Shown here one piece after another: positions 1 to 7,112 of a DNA stretch of 14,664 nt. The notes beneath the pieces are model-generated. The model was not told the origin of the DNA. It searched no databases and saw nothing but the letters and a program-made list of their open reading frames with translations. This DNA comes from an uncultured Bacteroides sp. (GTDB lineage Bacteria > Bacteroidota > Bacteroidia > Bacteroidales > Bacteroidaceae). Location: assembly GCF_902491285.1 (NCBI RefSeq), contig NZ_CABUHK010000108.1, positions 1 through 14,664 on the forward strand, read 5' to 3'. Position 1 is the stretch's first letter, and each line of letters starts with the position of its first letter. The position numbers and the translations under genes are program-made.

Positions 1-101
1 AGTCTAGGTGTGGGCAACTTGTGTGTATTTGTAGTGTGGGTGTTTGGCGATACCTTGGAACAGATATGCTGATAGTTCCCACACCTTTTTTGTATGTAAT
101 A

Positions 102-125
102 GCCAACTATAGGGAACAGGTTGGC
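102..125 (+). promoter_or_regulatory. Short hairpin in the lipoprotein leader
   Basis: A perfect 6-bp inverted repeat (GCCAAC at 102-107, GTTGGC at 120-125, 12-nt loop) sits 21 nt upstream of the lipoprotein start. It could fold in the 5' untranslated RNA. I see no convincing TAnnTTTG promoter box upstream in the window, so the promoter may be atypical or lie before base 1. Its function is unknown. Confidence 0.3.
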
Positions 126-146
126 AGAATTAAATTTATATCAATT

Positions 147-515
147 ATGAAAACATTGAGATTAATTGGAACGACCTTGCTAATGGTTGTGTTGTGTTTG
201 AACTTTACCGCTTGTGGCGATGATGACGATGATGACCCGTCTAATCCATTGGTTGGAGTATGGCAGAACGATGATGAAGGCGAACATTTAAGATGGACCT
301 TCCGAAATGACGGAAGCGGAGAAGAGCATTTATTTTATGACGATGATAGTGAATCATACACATATCAGTTTACTTACACTTATGATAGTAAATCCAGTAC
401 ATTAATAATAAACTATGACGATGATGATACTGACAAATACACTATCAACATTAATGGCAATACTATGACTGCCAAGAATGAGTATGGTACTGAAACCACT
501 TTCAAGAAGAAGTAA
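147..515 (+). CDS. Small surface-type lipoprotein with a lipocalin-like C-terminal domain
   Basis: A 122-residue predicted lipoprotein. The ATG at 147 is chosen over upstream in-frame starts because it opens directly into a type II signal peptide: K2 and R5, a hydrophobic stretch at about 6-18, and a lipobox FTAC with the lipidated Cys at 23. The Cys is followed by Gly and six Asp. An acidic run just after the Cys is the known Bacteroidetes surface lipoprotein export signal (SDDDD-like in B. fragilis), so the mature protein is probably on the outer leaflet of the outer membrane. Residues 34-122 (starting LVGVW) have alternating beta strands with short D/N/G turns, as in the small lipocalin-like lipoproteins common in Bacteroides; this fold call is by pattern only. 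More Asp runs occur at 65-67 and 91-94. The ligand is unknown. It is followed by a hairpin at 528-559 and stands apart from the core genes downstream. Confidence 0.8.
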   Translation: MKTLRLIGTTLLMVVLCLNFTACGDDDDDDPSNPLVGVWQNDDEGEHLRWTFRNDGSGEEHLFYDDDSESYTYQFTYTYDSKSSTLIINYDDDDTDKYTININGNTMTAKNEYGTETTFKKK

Positions 516-527
516 TAATTAAATAAA

Positions 528-559
528 GGCAGCATTTGAAGTAACATTCACTTGCTGCC
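528..559. terminator. Hairpin shared by two converging genes
   Basis: GGCAGC (528-533) pairs with GCTGCC (554-559). An inner AAGT (539-542) pairs with ACTT (550-553), leaving one bulge. On the minus strand the hairpin is followed by a T-rich tail (TTTATTTAATT) and lies 7 nt after the stop of the small gene at 567-740, so it fits a terminator for that gene. On the plus strand it lies 12 nt after the lipoprotein stop but has a poor T tract. Confidence 0.55.
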
Positions 560-566
560 TCATTAA

Positions 567-740
567 TTACCTCCTTCTCTTCTTAACTAATTTATGCTTA
601 TCCTTCTTAGCTGAATTTGAGAATAGTTGTTCTAGCATCTCCCTTGTTACAGGTCTGTATATAATATCTGTATATGTAGTTTCTCTAATCTCTTGTGGTA
701 AATAAGAAATCACGGTGCTCTTTTTGGGTGTTACTTGCAT
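567..740 (-). CDS. Possible small basic protein, 57 residues, unknown function
   Basis: An open frame read by hand from ATG (740-738) to TAA (569-567). It begins MQVTPKKSTVISYLPQEIRE, has a middle rich in Tyr, Thr and Ile, and ends with a very basic tail in which 9 of the last 13 residues are Lys or Arg. I do not recognise the family. Three things suggest a true gene: a TACCTTTG box matching the Bacteroides -7 consensus 44 nt upstream, a hairpin with a T-rich tail 7 nt after the stop, and no conserved gene on the other strand here. The basic tail could bind nucleic acid or be a degradation or localisation tag; that is speculation. It could also be the end of a decayed larger gene, since remnants lie next to it. 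No clear ribosome binding site is visible, which is common in Bacteroides. Confidence 0.45.
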   Translation of the reverse strand: MQVTPKKSTVISYLPQEIRETTYTDIIYRPVTREMLEQLFSNSAKKDKHKLVKKRRR

Positions 741-783
741 ATTTTTGTAGAAATAAATAGATTGGTAATTGATTTATCTATAG

Positions 784-812
784 CAAAGGTACTGATAAGA
801 ATCTGTCCAATC
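784..812 (-). promoter_or_regulatory. Bacteroides-type promoter for the 57-residue gene
   Basis: On the minus strand TACCTTTG (791-784) matches the -7 consensus TAnnTTTG exactly. A TTG lies 16 nt upstream (810-808, within TTGGACA), which is closer than the roughly 19 nt usual in Bacteroides. The predicted start of transcription is near 777, giving a leader of about 37 nt. Confidence 0.45.
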
Positions 813-820
813 TAATGTAA

Positions 821-1006
821 AAGATACATTCTGGATTATTGAGGTATGTGTTTGTATTGGAAGAAAATGTCAAGGTGGTAGATAGCGGCAAAATGGAATT
901 AATTGCTTCTAATGGATAATGATGTACATAAACAAAAGGAAGTCCCGAAGCTAAGAATTATGCAGAGAACTTTGCCGAGTATTATGAAGATATACTAAGC
1001 AAATAA
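821..1006 (+). pseudogene. Decayed 3' end of an unidentified gene
   Basis: One plus-strand frame reads as plausible protein from 821 to 916, including VFVLEENVKVVDSGKMEL. It is then broken by three stops within five codons (917-919, 920-922, 929-931). In the same frame it reads on for 24 residues, including SPEAKNYAENFAEYYEDIL, to a TAA at 1004-1006. A strong terminator follows 12 nt later. The upstream end is also closed, by a TAA at 818-820. A same-frame continuation ending at an intact terminator is what a gene tail hit by a few mutations would look like. There is no start codon with a credible leader, and I do not recognise the family. It may instead be chance reading frame. Confidence 0.4.
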
Positions 1007-1018
1007 ATGATTAAAAAT

Positions 1019-1055
1019 TAAAAGCCAGTTATCGAGATGATAGCTGGCTTTTTAT
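1019..1055. terminator. Strong intrinsic terminator
   Basis: AAAGCCAG-TTATC and GATAG-CTGGCTTTTT form a long stem with one mismatch and a short GAGAT-type loop, ending in TTTTT. The flanking A and T runs make it usable in both directions. It follows the stop codon of the decayed gene at 1004-1006, and no intact gene now ends here on the plus strand. Confidence 0.8.
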
Positions 1056-1272
1056 CTAAATATGAATTGTCACATCTAAATGCAGATTAAAATTCTAATC
1101 TCAAAATTATGCCTTATACATAATTAATCCTATCTTTGTGTCGTTCAAACAAGGCTAGATAAGTACAAATTTGAGGAACTAACTTTGTAAGTTACTGACA
1201 AACAGAACCCAATCTAAACATACAGTTTTTATTCAAAACAGCATACCTGCACGCCTATTTTTTTCGCTTTTT
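1056..1272. other. Non-coding stretch downstream of recQ
   Basis: This is the rest of the gene-free region before recQ. I see no credible coding frame. It contains TATCTTTG at 1131-1138 (plus strand, a -7-like box), TAACTTTG at 1180-1187 (plus strand), and a 6-bp inverted repeat TAACTT/AAGTTA at 1180-1194. A T run (TTTTTATT) occurs near 1227-1234. No convincing hairpin-plus-T-tract terminator is seen just after the recQ stop on the minus strand, only A/T-rich sequence. Confidence 0.4.
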
Positions 1273-3453
1273 TTAATTAGCCATTTCCGAGATGAACTTG
1301 ATACGTACCAGACGAACCTCTTCTTCCGTGAAGTCGTCGCCCAATTCATCAAGCGCATCATCAATCTTATCGGTCGTAGATTCCTTGAAATAATCGTAGA
1401 TATCCAGCATATGGTCTTCGTCCATGATTTCTTCCAGGAAATAGTCGATATTCAGTTTGGTTCCCGAATACACAATCGCTTCCACTTCGTCCAGCAATTC
1501 ACCGAACTCGATACCTTTGGAAAGAGCGATGTCGTCCAACGCCACCTTGCGGTCAATAGCCTGAATAATAGCCACTTTCATCTTCGACTTATTGGCAACG
1601 GTACGTACGCGCAAGTCTTCAGGACGCTCTATTTCATTCTCTTCGCAGTGACGCTTAATCAGCTTACAGAACTCTTCACCGTAGCGTTTTGCCTTTCCGG
1701 CACCTACACCGGGGATATTTTGCAGTTCATCCAGAGTCACCGGATAGATAGTAGCCATCGCTTCCAAAGACGGATCTTGGAAAATCACATAAGGCGGAAC
1801 TTCCAGTTTCTTCGATAGCTTCTTCCGCAGGTCCTTCAACATTGAATAGAGAGCCGGGTCTACCGCACAAGAGCCACCGCCGCGTGCCGGTGCTTCTTCC
1901 TCCACCTCTTCAAAGTCATTGTCCTCGGTAATCTTGAATGATTTAGGCTTCTTCAGGAACTTGTGTCCTTCTTCCGTCACCTTCAGCAGTCCGTAGTGTT
2001 CAACATCCTTGCTCAAGTAACCCGCTATAAGAGCCTGGCGAATCACTGCATTCCACGTTTTGTCTTCTTCGCCCATACCGGAACCGAATACTTCGAGATC
2101 TTCATGCAAATGCGCCTGTACTTCCGAAGTTTCTTTACCTTGTAGTATGTCTATTATATAATCTGCTTTAAAATTTTCTTTCACCGCGATAATCGCTTCA
2201 ATCACGGTACACAATAATTCTTGAGCCTCCACTTGTTTCTTAGGGTTTAAACAGTTGTCACAATTTCCACAATTCTCTTCCGTGTATTCTTCACCGAAAT
2301 AATGTAGCAATGTCTTGCGTCGGCATACGGAAGATTCGGCATAAGCAGCGGTTTCCAACAGAAGCTGCTTGCCAATTTCCTGCTCTGCCACAGGTTTTCC
2401 TTGCATGAACTTTTCCAGTTTCTGCAAGTCTTTGTTTGTATAAAAGGTTATGCACTGACCTTCACCGCCATCTCTGCCGGCACGTCCTGTCTCCTGGTAA
2501 TATCCTTCCAGACTCTTCGGAATATCGTAATGAATCACAAAACGCACATCGGGCTTGTCTATCCCCATACCGAAAGCGATAGTAGCCACTATGACATCCA
2601 CCTTTTCCATCAGGAAGTCATCCTGATTCTTGGTTCTCGTCAACGAGTCCATTCCCGCATGATACGGACGCGCATTGATTCCGTTTGCCTGAAGGATTTC
2701 GGCAAGTTCTTCCACTCTTTTCCGGCTCAGGCAATAGATGATACCTGACTTTTCCGGATTGTTCTTGATGAACTTAATTATATCCCGGTCGATATTGCCG
2801 GTCTTCGCGCGTACCTCATAATATAGGTTCGGGCGGTTGAACGAGGATTTGAAGACTTGAGCGTCTACCATTCCCAGATTCTTCTGGATATCATGCTGCA
2901 CCTTCGGCGTTGCCGTTGCAGTAAGCGCAATCAACGGAGCTTTTCCTATTTCATTGATAATAGGGCGGATCCGCCGGTATTCGGGCCGGAAATCATGTCC
3001 CCACTCGGAAATACAGTGAGCTTCATCTACCGCATAGAACGAAATCTTCACTGAACGCAAAAATTCTACGTTTTCTTCCTTTGTCAACGACTCAGGCGCC
3101 ACATATAGCAATTTTGTCTTTCCGGCAAGGATGTCCGACTTCACTTGGTCTATCGCACCCTTATTCAATGAAGAGTTGATAAAATGGGCAATACCATCTT
3201 CTTCACTGAAATTACGCATGGCATCCACCTGGTTCTTCATCAACGCAATAAGCGGTGAAATAACAATAGCCGTACCTTCCATCAAGAGTGAAGGTAGCTG
3301 ATAGCATAAAGATTTCCCGCCGCCGGTAGGCATCAGCACAAAGGTATCCTTACCACTGAGCAAATTCTGGATGATTGTCTCCTGGTTCCCCTTGAACTTA
3401 TTAAATCCGAAATACTTTTTCAGTTCATCTGTTAAATTAATCTTCCCTGCCAT
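1273..3453 (-). CDS. recQ: ATP-dependent DNA helicase RecQ
   Basis: A 726-residue 3'-5' DNA helicase of superfamily 2, acting in recombination and replication-fork repair. The helicase core is complete: a GNQ motif 0 at 22-24, Walker A MPTGGGKS at 41-48, DEAH at 143-146 followed by the RecQ aromatic-rich loop (CISEWGHDFR), TATA at 178-181, and motif VI QETGRAGRDG at 320-329. The zinc-binding RQC part has Cys377, Cys395, Cys398 and Cys401, then a winged-helix region to about 500. An HRDC domain covers about 532-604. Residues about 620-726 form an extra acidic, helical tail that E. coli RecQ (about 610 residues) lacks; it resembles the helicase C-terminal HTH-type domain of Bacteroidetes RecQ. 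It is the last gene of the tig-clpP-clpX-recQ block but has its own promoter in the 168-nt gap after clpX. Confidence 0.97.
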   Translation of the reverse strand: MAGKINLTDELKKYFGFNKFKGNQETIIQNLLSGKDTFVLMPTGGGKSLCYQLPSLLMEGTAIVISPLIALMKNQVDAMRNFSEEDGIAHFINSSLNKGAIDQVKSDILAGKTKLLYVAPESLTKEENVEFLRSVKISFYAVDEAHCISEWGHDFRPEYRRIRPIINEIGKAPLIALTATATPKVQHDIQKNLGMVDAQVFKSSFNRPNLYYEVRAKTGNIDRDIIKFIKNNPEKSGIIYCLSRKRVEELAEILQANGINARPYHAGMDSLTRTKNQDDFLMEKVDVIVATIAFGMGIDKPDVRFVIHYDIPKSLEGYYQETGRAGRDGGEGQCITFYTNKDLQKLEKFMQGKPVAEQEIGKQLLLETAAYAESSVCRRKTLLHYFGEEYTEENCGNCDNCLNPKKQVEAQELLCTVIEAIIAVKENFKADYIIDILQGKETSEVQAHLHEDLEVFGSGMGEEDKTWNAVIRQALIAGYLSKDVEHYGLLKVTEEGHKFLKKPKSFKITEDNDFEEVEEEAPARGGGSCAVDPALYSMLKDLRKKLSKKLEVPPYVIFQDPSLEAMATIYPVTLDELQNIPGVGAGKAKRYGEEFCKLIKRHCEENEIERPEDLRVRTVANKSKMKVAIIQAIDRKVALDDIALSKGIEFGELLDEVEAIVYSGTKLNIDYFLEEIMDEDHMLDIYDYFKESTTDKIDDALDELGDDFTEEEVRLVRIKFISEMAN

Positions 3454-3499
3454 CTTAACTTAGGTTGTTTTATTCAGTTCATGGTTTAACTTTAAGTAA

Positions 3500-3519
3500 G
3501 CTCTCTTTTTCAAGAGAGC
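3500..3519 (-). promoter_or_regulatory. Perfect hairpin at the 5' end of the recQ transcript
   Basis: GCTCTCTT (3500-3507), a 4-nt loop and AAGAGAGC (3512-3519) make a perfect 8-bp stem. The predicted transcription start is near 3516-3517, so the stem lies at or almost at the very 5' end of the recQ RNA. It lacks a following T run on either strand, so a terminator role is unlikely. RNA stabilisation or translational control is possible. Confidence 0.45.
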
Positions 3520-3523
3520 CAAA

Positions 3524-3553
3524 CAAAGTTATAAACAACTTCGTAATTACCAA
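3524..3553 (-). promoter_or_regulatory. recQ promoter, Bacteroides type
   Basis: On the minus strand TAACTTTG (3531-3524) matches TAnnTTTG exactly, and TTG (3553-3551) lies upstream after a 19-nt spacer, as in known Bacteroides promoters. A 16-bp palindrome, TATTTTCAAGAAAATA (3569-3584), lies just upstream and could be an operator or a weak clpX terminator stem. Confidence 0.6.
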
Positions 3554-3621
3554 GCAAAATGTGACTAATATTTTCAAGAAAATACAGAAACAATCATTTT
3601 CAGTCGCCTTATACCTTGATT

Positions 3622-4866
3622 TTAAGCGGTTTGCAGTCGTGCCATATTCGCTTTTTCCAGTTGATGTTTCGCATAATCCAGCGTCACCTCATACTCTTTT
3701 TTGCTCTCTGAAGGGATTTCAAACATGACATCCATCATGATTGTCTCCACAATAGAGCGCAAACCACGGGCACCGAGCTTGTATTCCACAGCCTTGTCGA
3801 CGATATATTCGAAGACAGACTCTTCAAATGTCAGCTTGATGTCGTCCATCTCAAACAGTTTGACATACTGCTTGATAATAGAGTTCTTCGGTTCGGTAAG
3901 GATAGCACGAAGTGCATCACGATCCAGCGGATTGAGGTAAGTCAGCACCGGAAGACGCCCGATAATTTCGGGAATCAGCCCGAATGACTTCAAATCCTGA
4001 GGAGCGATATACTGCATCATGTTATTCCTGTCTACCGCTGCAGTTTTCTGCGAAGCCGTATAACCAACGACGTGCGTATTCAACCGTTGCGCGATTTTCT
4101 TCTCGATGCCGTCGAAAGCACCGCCACAGATAAAGAGGATATTCTTGGTATTCACCGGAATCATCTTCTGGTCGGGATGTTTACGCCCACCCTGAGGGGG
4201 AACGTTCACCACGGAACCTTCGAGTAATTTCAGCAATCCCTGTTGCACGCCTTCACCGCTCACGTCGCGAGTGATGGAAGGGTTGTCACCTTTACGGGCA
4301 ATCTTGTCGATTTCATCGATAAACACAATACCCTGTTCCGCTTCCGGCACATTATAATCCGCCACCTGGAGCAGGCGGGTAAGAATACTTTCAATATCTT
4401 CGCCCACATAACCGGCCTCCGTCAATACCGTAGCGTCCACAATCGTAAACGGCACGTGCAGCAACTTGGCAATGGTACGTGCCAGCAACGTCTTTCCGGT
4501 TCCGGTACTACCCACCATAATGATATTAGATTTTTCAATCTCCACATCATCGCCACTGTCCTTTTGCAACAGGCGTTTATAATGGTTATAAACCGACACG
4601 GAAAGGAAACGTTTCGCATCGTCCTGTCCGATTACATACTGGTCGAGGAATTTCTTGATTTCGACCGGCTTGGGTAGTTCTTTTAAATTGAGTTTGGTAG
4701 CTCCGGCGCTTTTCTTGCTTTCACCCAACGCTTCCTGAGTAATCTCATAAGCCTGAGTGGCGCAACTGTCGCAGATGTAGCCGTGCATTCCCGTAATAAG
4801 GAATCCGACTTCATCCTCCGGCCGGCCGCAGAAGCTACACTTTTTCTTTGTCCTTGAATCAGCCAT
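3622..4866 (-). CDS. clpX: ClpX, ATP-dependent unfoldase of the ClpXP protease
   Basis: A 414-residue AAA+ unfoldase that recognises substrates and threads them into ClpP in the cytoplasm. The N-terminal zinc domain has Cys10, Cys13, Cys32 and Cys35. The AAA+ part shows Walker A GSTGTGKT (119-126), pore loop 1 GYVG (152-155), Walker B IVFIDEID (180-187), the RKH pore loop (228-230), the box VII Arg in GLIPEIIGR (296-304) and sensor 2 GARGLR (365-370). The loop that docks on ClpP, IGF in E. coli, aligns here with Val267-Gly268-Tyr269 in a slightly shorter segment. The gene starts 2 nt after clpP ends, so the two are translated from one mRNA. The length is normal for the family. Confidence 0.98.
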   Translation of the reverse strand: MADSRTKKKCSFCGRPEDEVGFLITGMHGYICDSCATQAYEITQEALGESKKSAGATKLNLKELPKPVEIKKFLDQYVIGQDDAKRFLSVSVYNHYKRLLQKDSGDDVEIEKSNIIMVGSTGTGKTLLARTIAKLLHVPFTIVDATVLTEAGYVGEDIESILTRLLQVADYNVPEAEQGIVFIDEIDKIARKGDNPSITRDVSGEGVQQGLLKLLEGSVVNVPPQGGRKHPDQKMIPVNTKNILFICGGAFDGIEKKIAQRLNTHVVGYTASQKTAAVDRNNMMQYIAPQDLKSFGLIPEIIGRLPVLTYLNPLDRDALRAILTEPKNSIIKQYVKLFEMDDIKLTFEESVFEYIVDKAVEYKLGARGLRSIVETIMMDVMFEIPSESKKEYEVTLDYAKHQLEKANMARLQTA

Positions 4867-4868
4867 TT

Positions 4869-5531
4869 TTATTTTTTAATCAATACCTCATCAATCATAC
4901 CGTACTCTTTTGCTTCCTGAGCTGTCATCCAGTAGTCGCGGTCTGAATCCGCCCATACTTTATCGAAGTCGGTATGCGAGTGGTCGGCAATAATCGTATA
5001 AAGTTCTTTCTTCAATTTCTGAATCTCACGGGCTGTGATTTCAATGTCCGAAGCCTGCCCCTGCGCACCGCCCATCGGCTGGTGAATCATCACGCGCGAG
5101 TGGGGCAACGCAGAACGTTTGCCTTCGGCACCAGCCACCAGCAATACAGCCGCCATCGAAGCCGCCATACCTGTACAGATGGTAGCGACATCGCTAGAGA
5201 TAAACTGCATAGTGTCGTAAATGCCCAGTCCAGCATATACACTTCCGCCCGGAGAGTTGATATAGATAGAAATGTCCTTACCCGGATCAACGGAATCCAG
5301 ATACAACAACTGCGCCTGAAGCGTATTTGCCGTATAGTCATCCACTTGTGTGCCGAGGAAAATGATGCGGTCCATCATCAAGCGTGAGAAAACGTCGAGT
5401 TGAGTTACGTTCAACTGCCTTTCTTCCAGAATATAGGGATTCAAATACCCGGCTTGTGATTTAATCACATCATCCAATACCATGCCATTCATTCCTAAAT
5501 GCTTGGTTGCGTATTTTCTAAAATCATCCAT
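4869..5531 (-). CDS. clpP: ClpP, proteolytic subunit of the Clp protease
   Basis: A 220-residue serine peptidase (family S14) that forms the degradation chamber used by ClpX. The catalytic triad is visible: Ser125 in GMAASMAAV, His150 in MIHQPMGG and Asp199 in DSDRDYW. Other family hallmarks are YINSPGGSVYAG (90-101), which forms the oxyanion region, and the EAKEYGMID segment near the C terminus. Residues 1-30 form an N-terminal stretch that probably includes a processed propeptide, as in E. coli ClpP. A purine-rich AGAAAGGAA lies just upstream of the ATG. The 2-nt gap to clpX marks an operon. An intrinsic terminator separates it from tig, so it probably has its own promoter. Confidence 0.98.
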   Translation of the reverse strand: MDDFRKYATKHLGMNGMVLDDVIKSQAGYLNPYILEERQLNVTQLDVFSRLMMDRIIFLGTQVDDYTANTLQAQLLYLDSVDPGKDISIYINSPGGSVYAGLGIYDTMQFISSDVATICTGMAASMAAVLLVAGAEGKRSALPHSRVMIHQPMGGAQGQASDIEITAREIQKLKKELYTIIADHSHTDFDKVWADSDRDYWMTAQEAKEYGMIDEVLIKK

Positions 5532-5572
5532 GTTATTGTTCCTTTCTTATTAATTAAAAATAAACGTAAGTA

Positions 5573-5604
5573 CAAAGAAACGAAAAAGAATACAGAGACA
5601 CAAA
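5573..5604 (-). promoter_or_regulatory. Probable clpP-clpX promoter, overlapping the tig terminator tail
   Basis: On the minus strand TTTCTTTG (5580-5573) is one base off TAnnTTTG. A TTTG at 5604-5601 lies upstream with about 20 nt between the elements. That TTTG is the end of the T tract of the preceding terminator, so the two signals share bases. The predicted leader is about 35-40 nt. Confidence 0.45.
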
Positions 5605-5642
5605 AAAACACAGAGTTATAATTTTATAAAAACTCTGTGTTT
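5602..5642 (-). terminator. Terminator between tig and clpP
   Basis: AAACACAGAGTT (5606-5617) and AACTCTGTGTTT (5631-5642) form a perfect 12-bp stem with a 13-nt A/T loop. On the minus strand it is followed by seven T. It lies just after the tig stop and should end most tig transcripts. The leftover read-through could still feed clpP. Confidence 0.85.
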
Positions 5643-5673
5643 CTGTGACTTTATATTCTATTCAACCGAACGA

Positions 5674-7029
5674 TTATTCAAACATCTTATTGAAATCTTC
5701 GATAGAAACGTTCTTGTTTTCCAAAGTTACCTGTGCTTTCAGTGCAGCAGCCAACTTCACTTCTACAACGCGGCTTACCAGGTTGTTGATAGTCTCTTTC
5801 TTCTTCAACATCTCCTGTGCATAGTTGTCGAGCACATCTTCAGGAACAGACAACATACCGTATTGAGCAAACTGAGCCTTCGTTGTGTCTTTAGCCATCT
5901 TCAGAACATCTTCCTGGTCTACCTTGATTTCATTCGCTTCTACCAACTGTTCCTTAATCAGGTGCCAAGTCAGTTCTTCAATGCTCTTGTCATAGTTTTC
6001 AGCAACATATTCTTCGCCTTTTTCCTCGTTGTTCAGCAGCATGATACGTTTCAGCAGTGTGTCAGAAAATTCCAGCTTGCCTACTTTCTCCATTATCATC
6101 TTACGAACGTCAATCAGGAATTTATAATCGCTGTCAGCAACGAATCTTGCTGCGATTTCTTCTTTAATCTTAGCGCGGAATTCTTCTTCAGTCTTCACAA
6201 CGCCTTCGCCGAATGCCTGGTCGAACACTTCCTGAGTCAGTTCACCCGGAACAAAACGAGTGATTTCCTCTACCTGGAAGCTGAAGTTTGACTGAACGTC
6301 CTTGGCGATTTCCTTGTCGATTTTCAACAAAGAGCCCAATTCCGCAGCGTTTCCGTCATAAGCAACATTCGGGTTGAACACCAATACATCGTTCACCTTC
6401 GCATTAGCGAAAATAGCTTTCTGTTCGTCGTTCTTCATATAAGAAGGCATCATTACCGCACCTTCTACCTGAATACCGCCTTCTTTCGTGTTACCATCTT
6501 CGTCCAACTGAGCCAACAGACCTTTCACCATGTCGTTGTCTTCGTAAGCATCCACCTTGTCGTACTTGCCGGTACGTTGAGTGTACATCTTCACCTGGTT
6601 GTCGATCATTTCCTCAGATACTTCGATCGTATAATAATCTACTTTATCCTGAGCGCTTACTTCTGCCTTGAATTCTGGTGCCAAAGCGATGTCGAACACG
6701 AAATCGAACTCATCCATTGTATCGAAATCGATATTCTGCTGCTTTTCTTCGTTAGGCAACGGTTCGCCCAACATATTCACCTTATTTTCCTTAATATAAT
6801 TGTAAACAGCTTCTTGCAGTGTCTTATTCACTACTTCTGCAATTACAGACTTACCATACATTTTTTTAATAAGACTCACCGGAACCATACCTTTGCGGAA
6901 TCCCGGGATTTGTGCCTTCTGACGGAGTGATTTCAACTCTTTGTCTACTTTCTCCTGATAGTCGGCTTTCTCAAGCTTCACAGTAAGCTCAGCGCTTACT
7001 TTGTCAATGTTTTGTAATGAAACGTTCAT
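5674..7029 (-). CDS. tig: Trigger factor, ribosome-bound chaperone
   Basis: A 451-residue chaperone that binds at the ribosomal exit tunnel and shields nascent chains. The N-terminal ribosome-binding domain (about 1-115) ends its first half with GFRKGMVP (43-50), the family's L23-docking signature; E. coli has GFRKGKVP. The middle region (about 150-255) is where the FKBP-type prolyl isomerase domain sits, but the usual active-site pattern (IPGFE and neighbours) is not visible, so isomerase activity is doubtful; a reduced or diverged domain is common in Bacteroidetes. The C-terminal helical arms (about 256-451) are Glu/Lys-rich and of normal size. It heads the tig-clpP-clpX neighbourhood also seen in many other bacteria. 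Confidence 0.95.
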   Translation of the reverse strand: MNVSLQNIDKVSAELTVKLEKADYQEKVDKELKSLRQKAQIPGFRKGMVPVSLIKKMYGKSVIAEVVNKTLQEAVYNYIKENKVNMLGEPLPNEEKQQNIDFDTMDEFDFVFDIALAPEFKAEVSAQDKVDYYTIEVSEEMIDNQVKMYTQRTGKYDKVDAYEDNDMVKGLLAQLDEDGNTKEGGIQVEGAVMMPSYMKNDEQKAIFANAKVNDVLVFNPNVAYDGNAAELGSLLKIDKEIAKDVQSNFSFQVEEITRFVPGELTQEVFDQAFGEGVVKTEEEFRAKIKEEIAARFVADSDYKFLIDVRKMIMEKVGKLEFSDTLLKRIMLLNNEEKGEEYVAENYDKSIEELTWHLIKEQLVEANEIKVDQEDVLKMAKDTTKAQFAQYGMLSVPEDVLDNYAQEMLKKKETINNLVSRVVEVKLAAALKAQVTLENKNVSIEDFNKMFE

Positions 7030-7080
7030 TCTGACAATTATTTATTTGATTTATACTTTGTTCTATACTCAAAGAGGGTG

Positions 7081-7112
7081 CAAAATTAGTGCTAATCTTT
7101 CAAATTTCAAAA
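7081..7112 (-). promoter_or_regulatory. tig promoter, Bacteroides type
   Basis: On the minus strand TAATTTTG (7088-7081) matches TAnnTTTG, and TTTTG (7112-7108) lies upstream with a 19-nt spacer between the TTG and the -7 box. This is the cleanest match in the window. The predicted start of transcription is near 7074, leaving a leader of about 45 nt. Confidence 0.7.

Noticed and set aside
8..85. 8-bp inverted repeat GGTGTGGG/CCCACACC followed by a T run, as a possible terminator of a gene before the window
   Set aside because: The loop would be more than 60 nt, and a second closer GTGTGGG copy makes the pairing ambiguous; no upstream gene is visible.
21..146. Extending the lipoprotein upstream to an in-frame start at 21
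   Set aside because: The added 42 residues would bury the signal peptide inside the protein; the ATG at 147 gives a textbook lipoprotein signal.
3465..3728. Plus-strand frame spanning the recQ leader and the clpX 3' end
   Set aside because: It overlaps the recQ promoter and hairpin and the conserved end of clpX, with no protein-like features.
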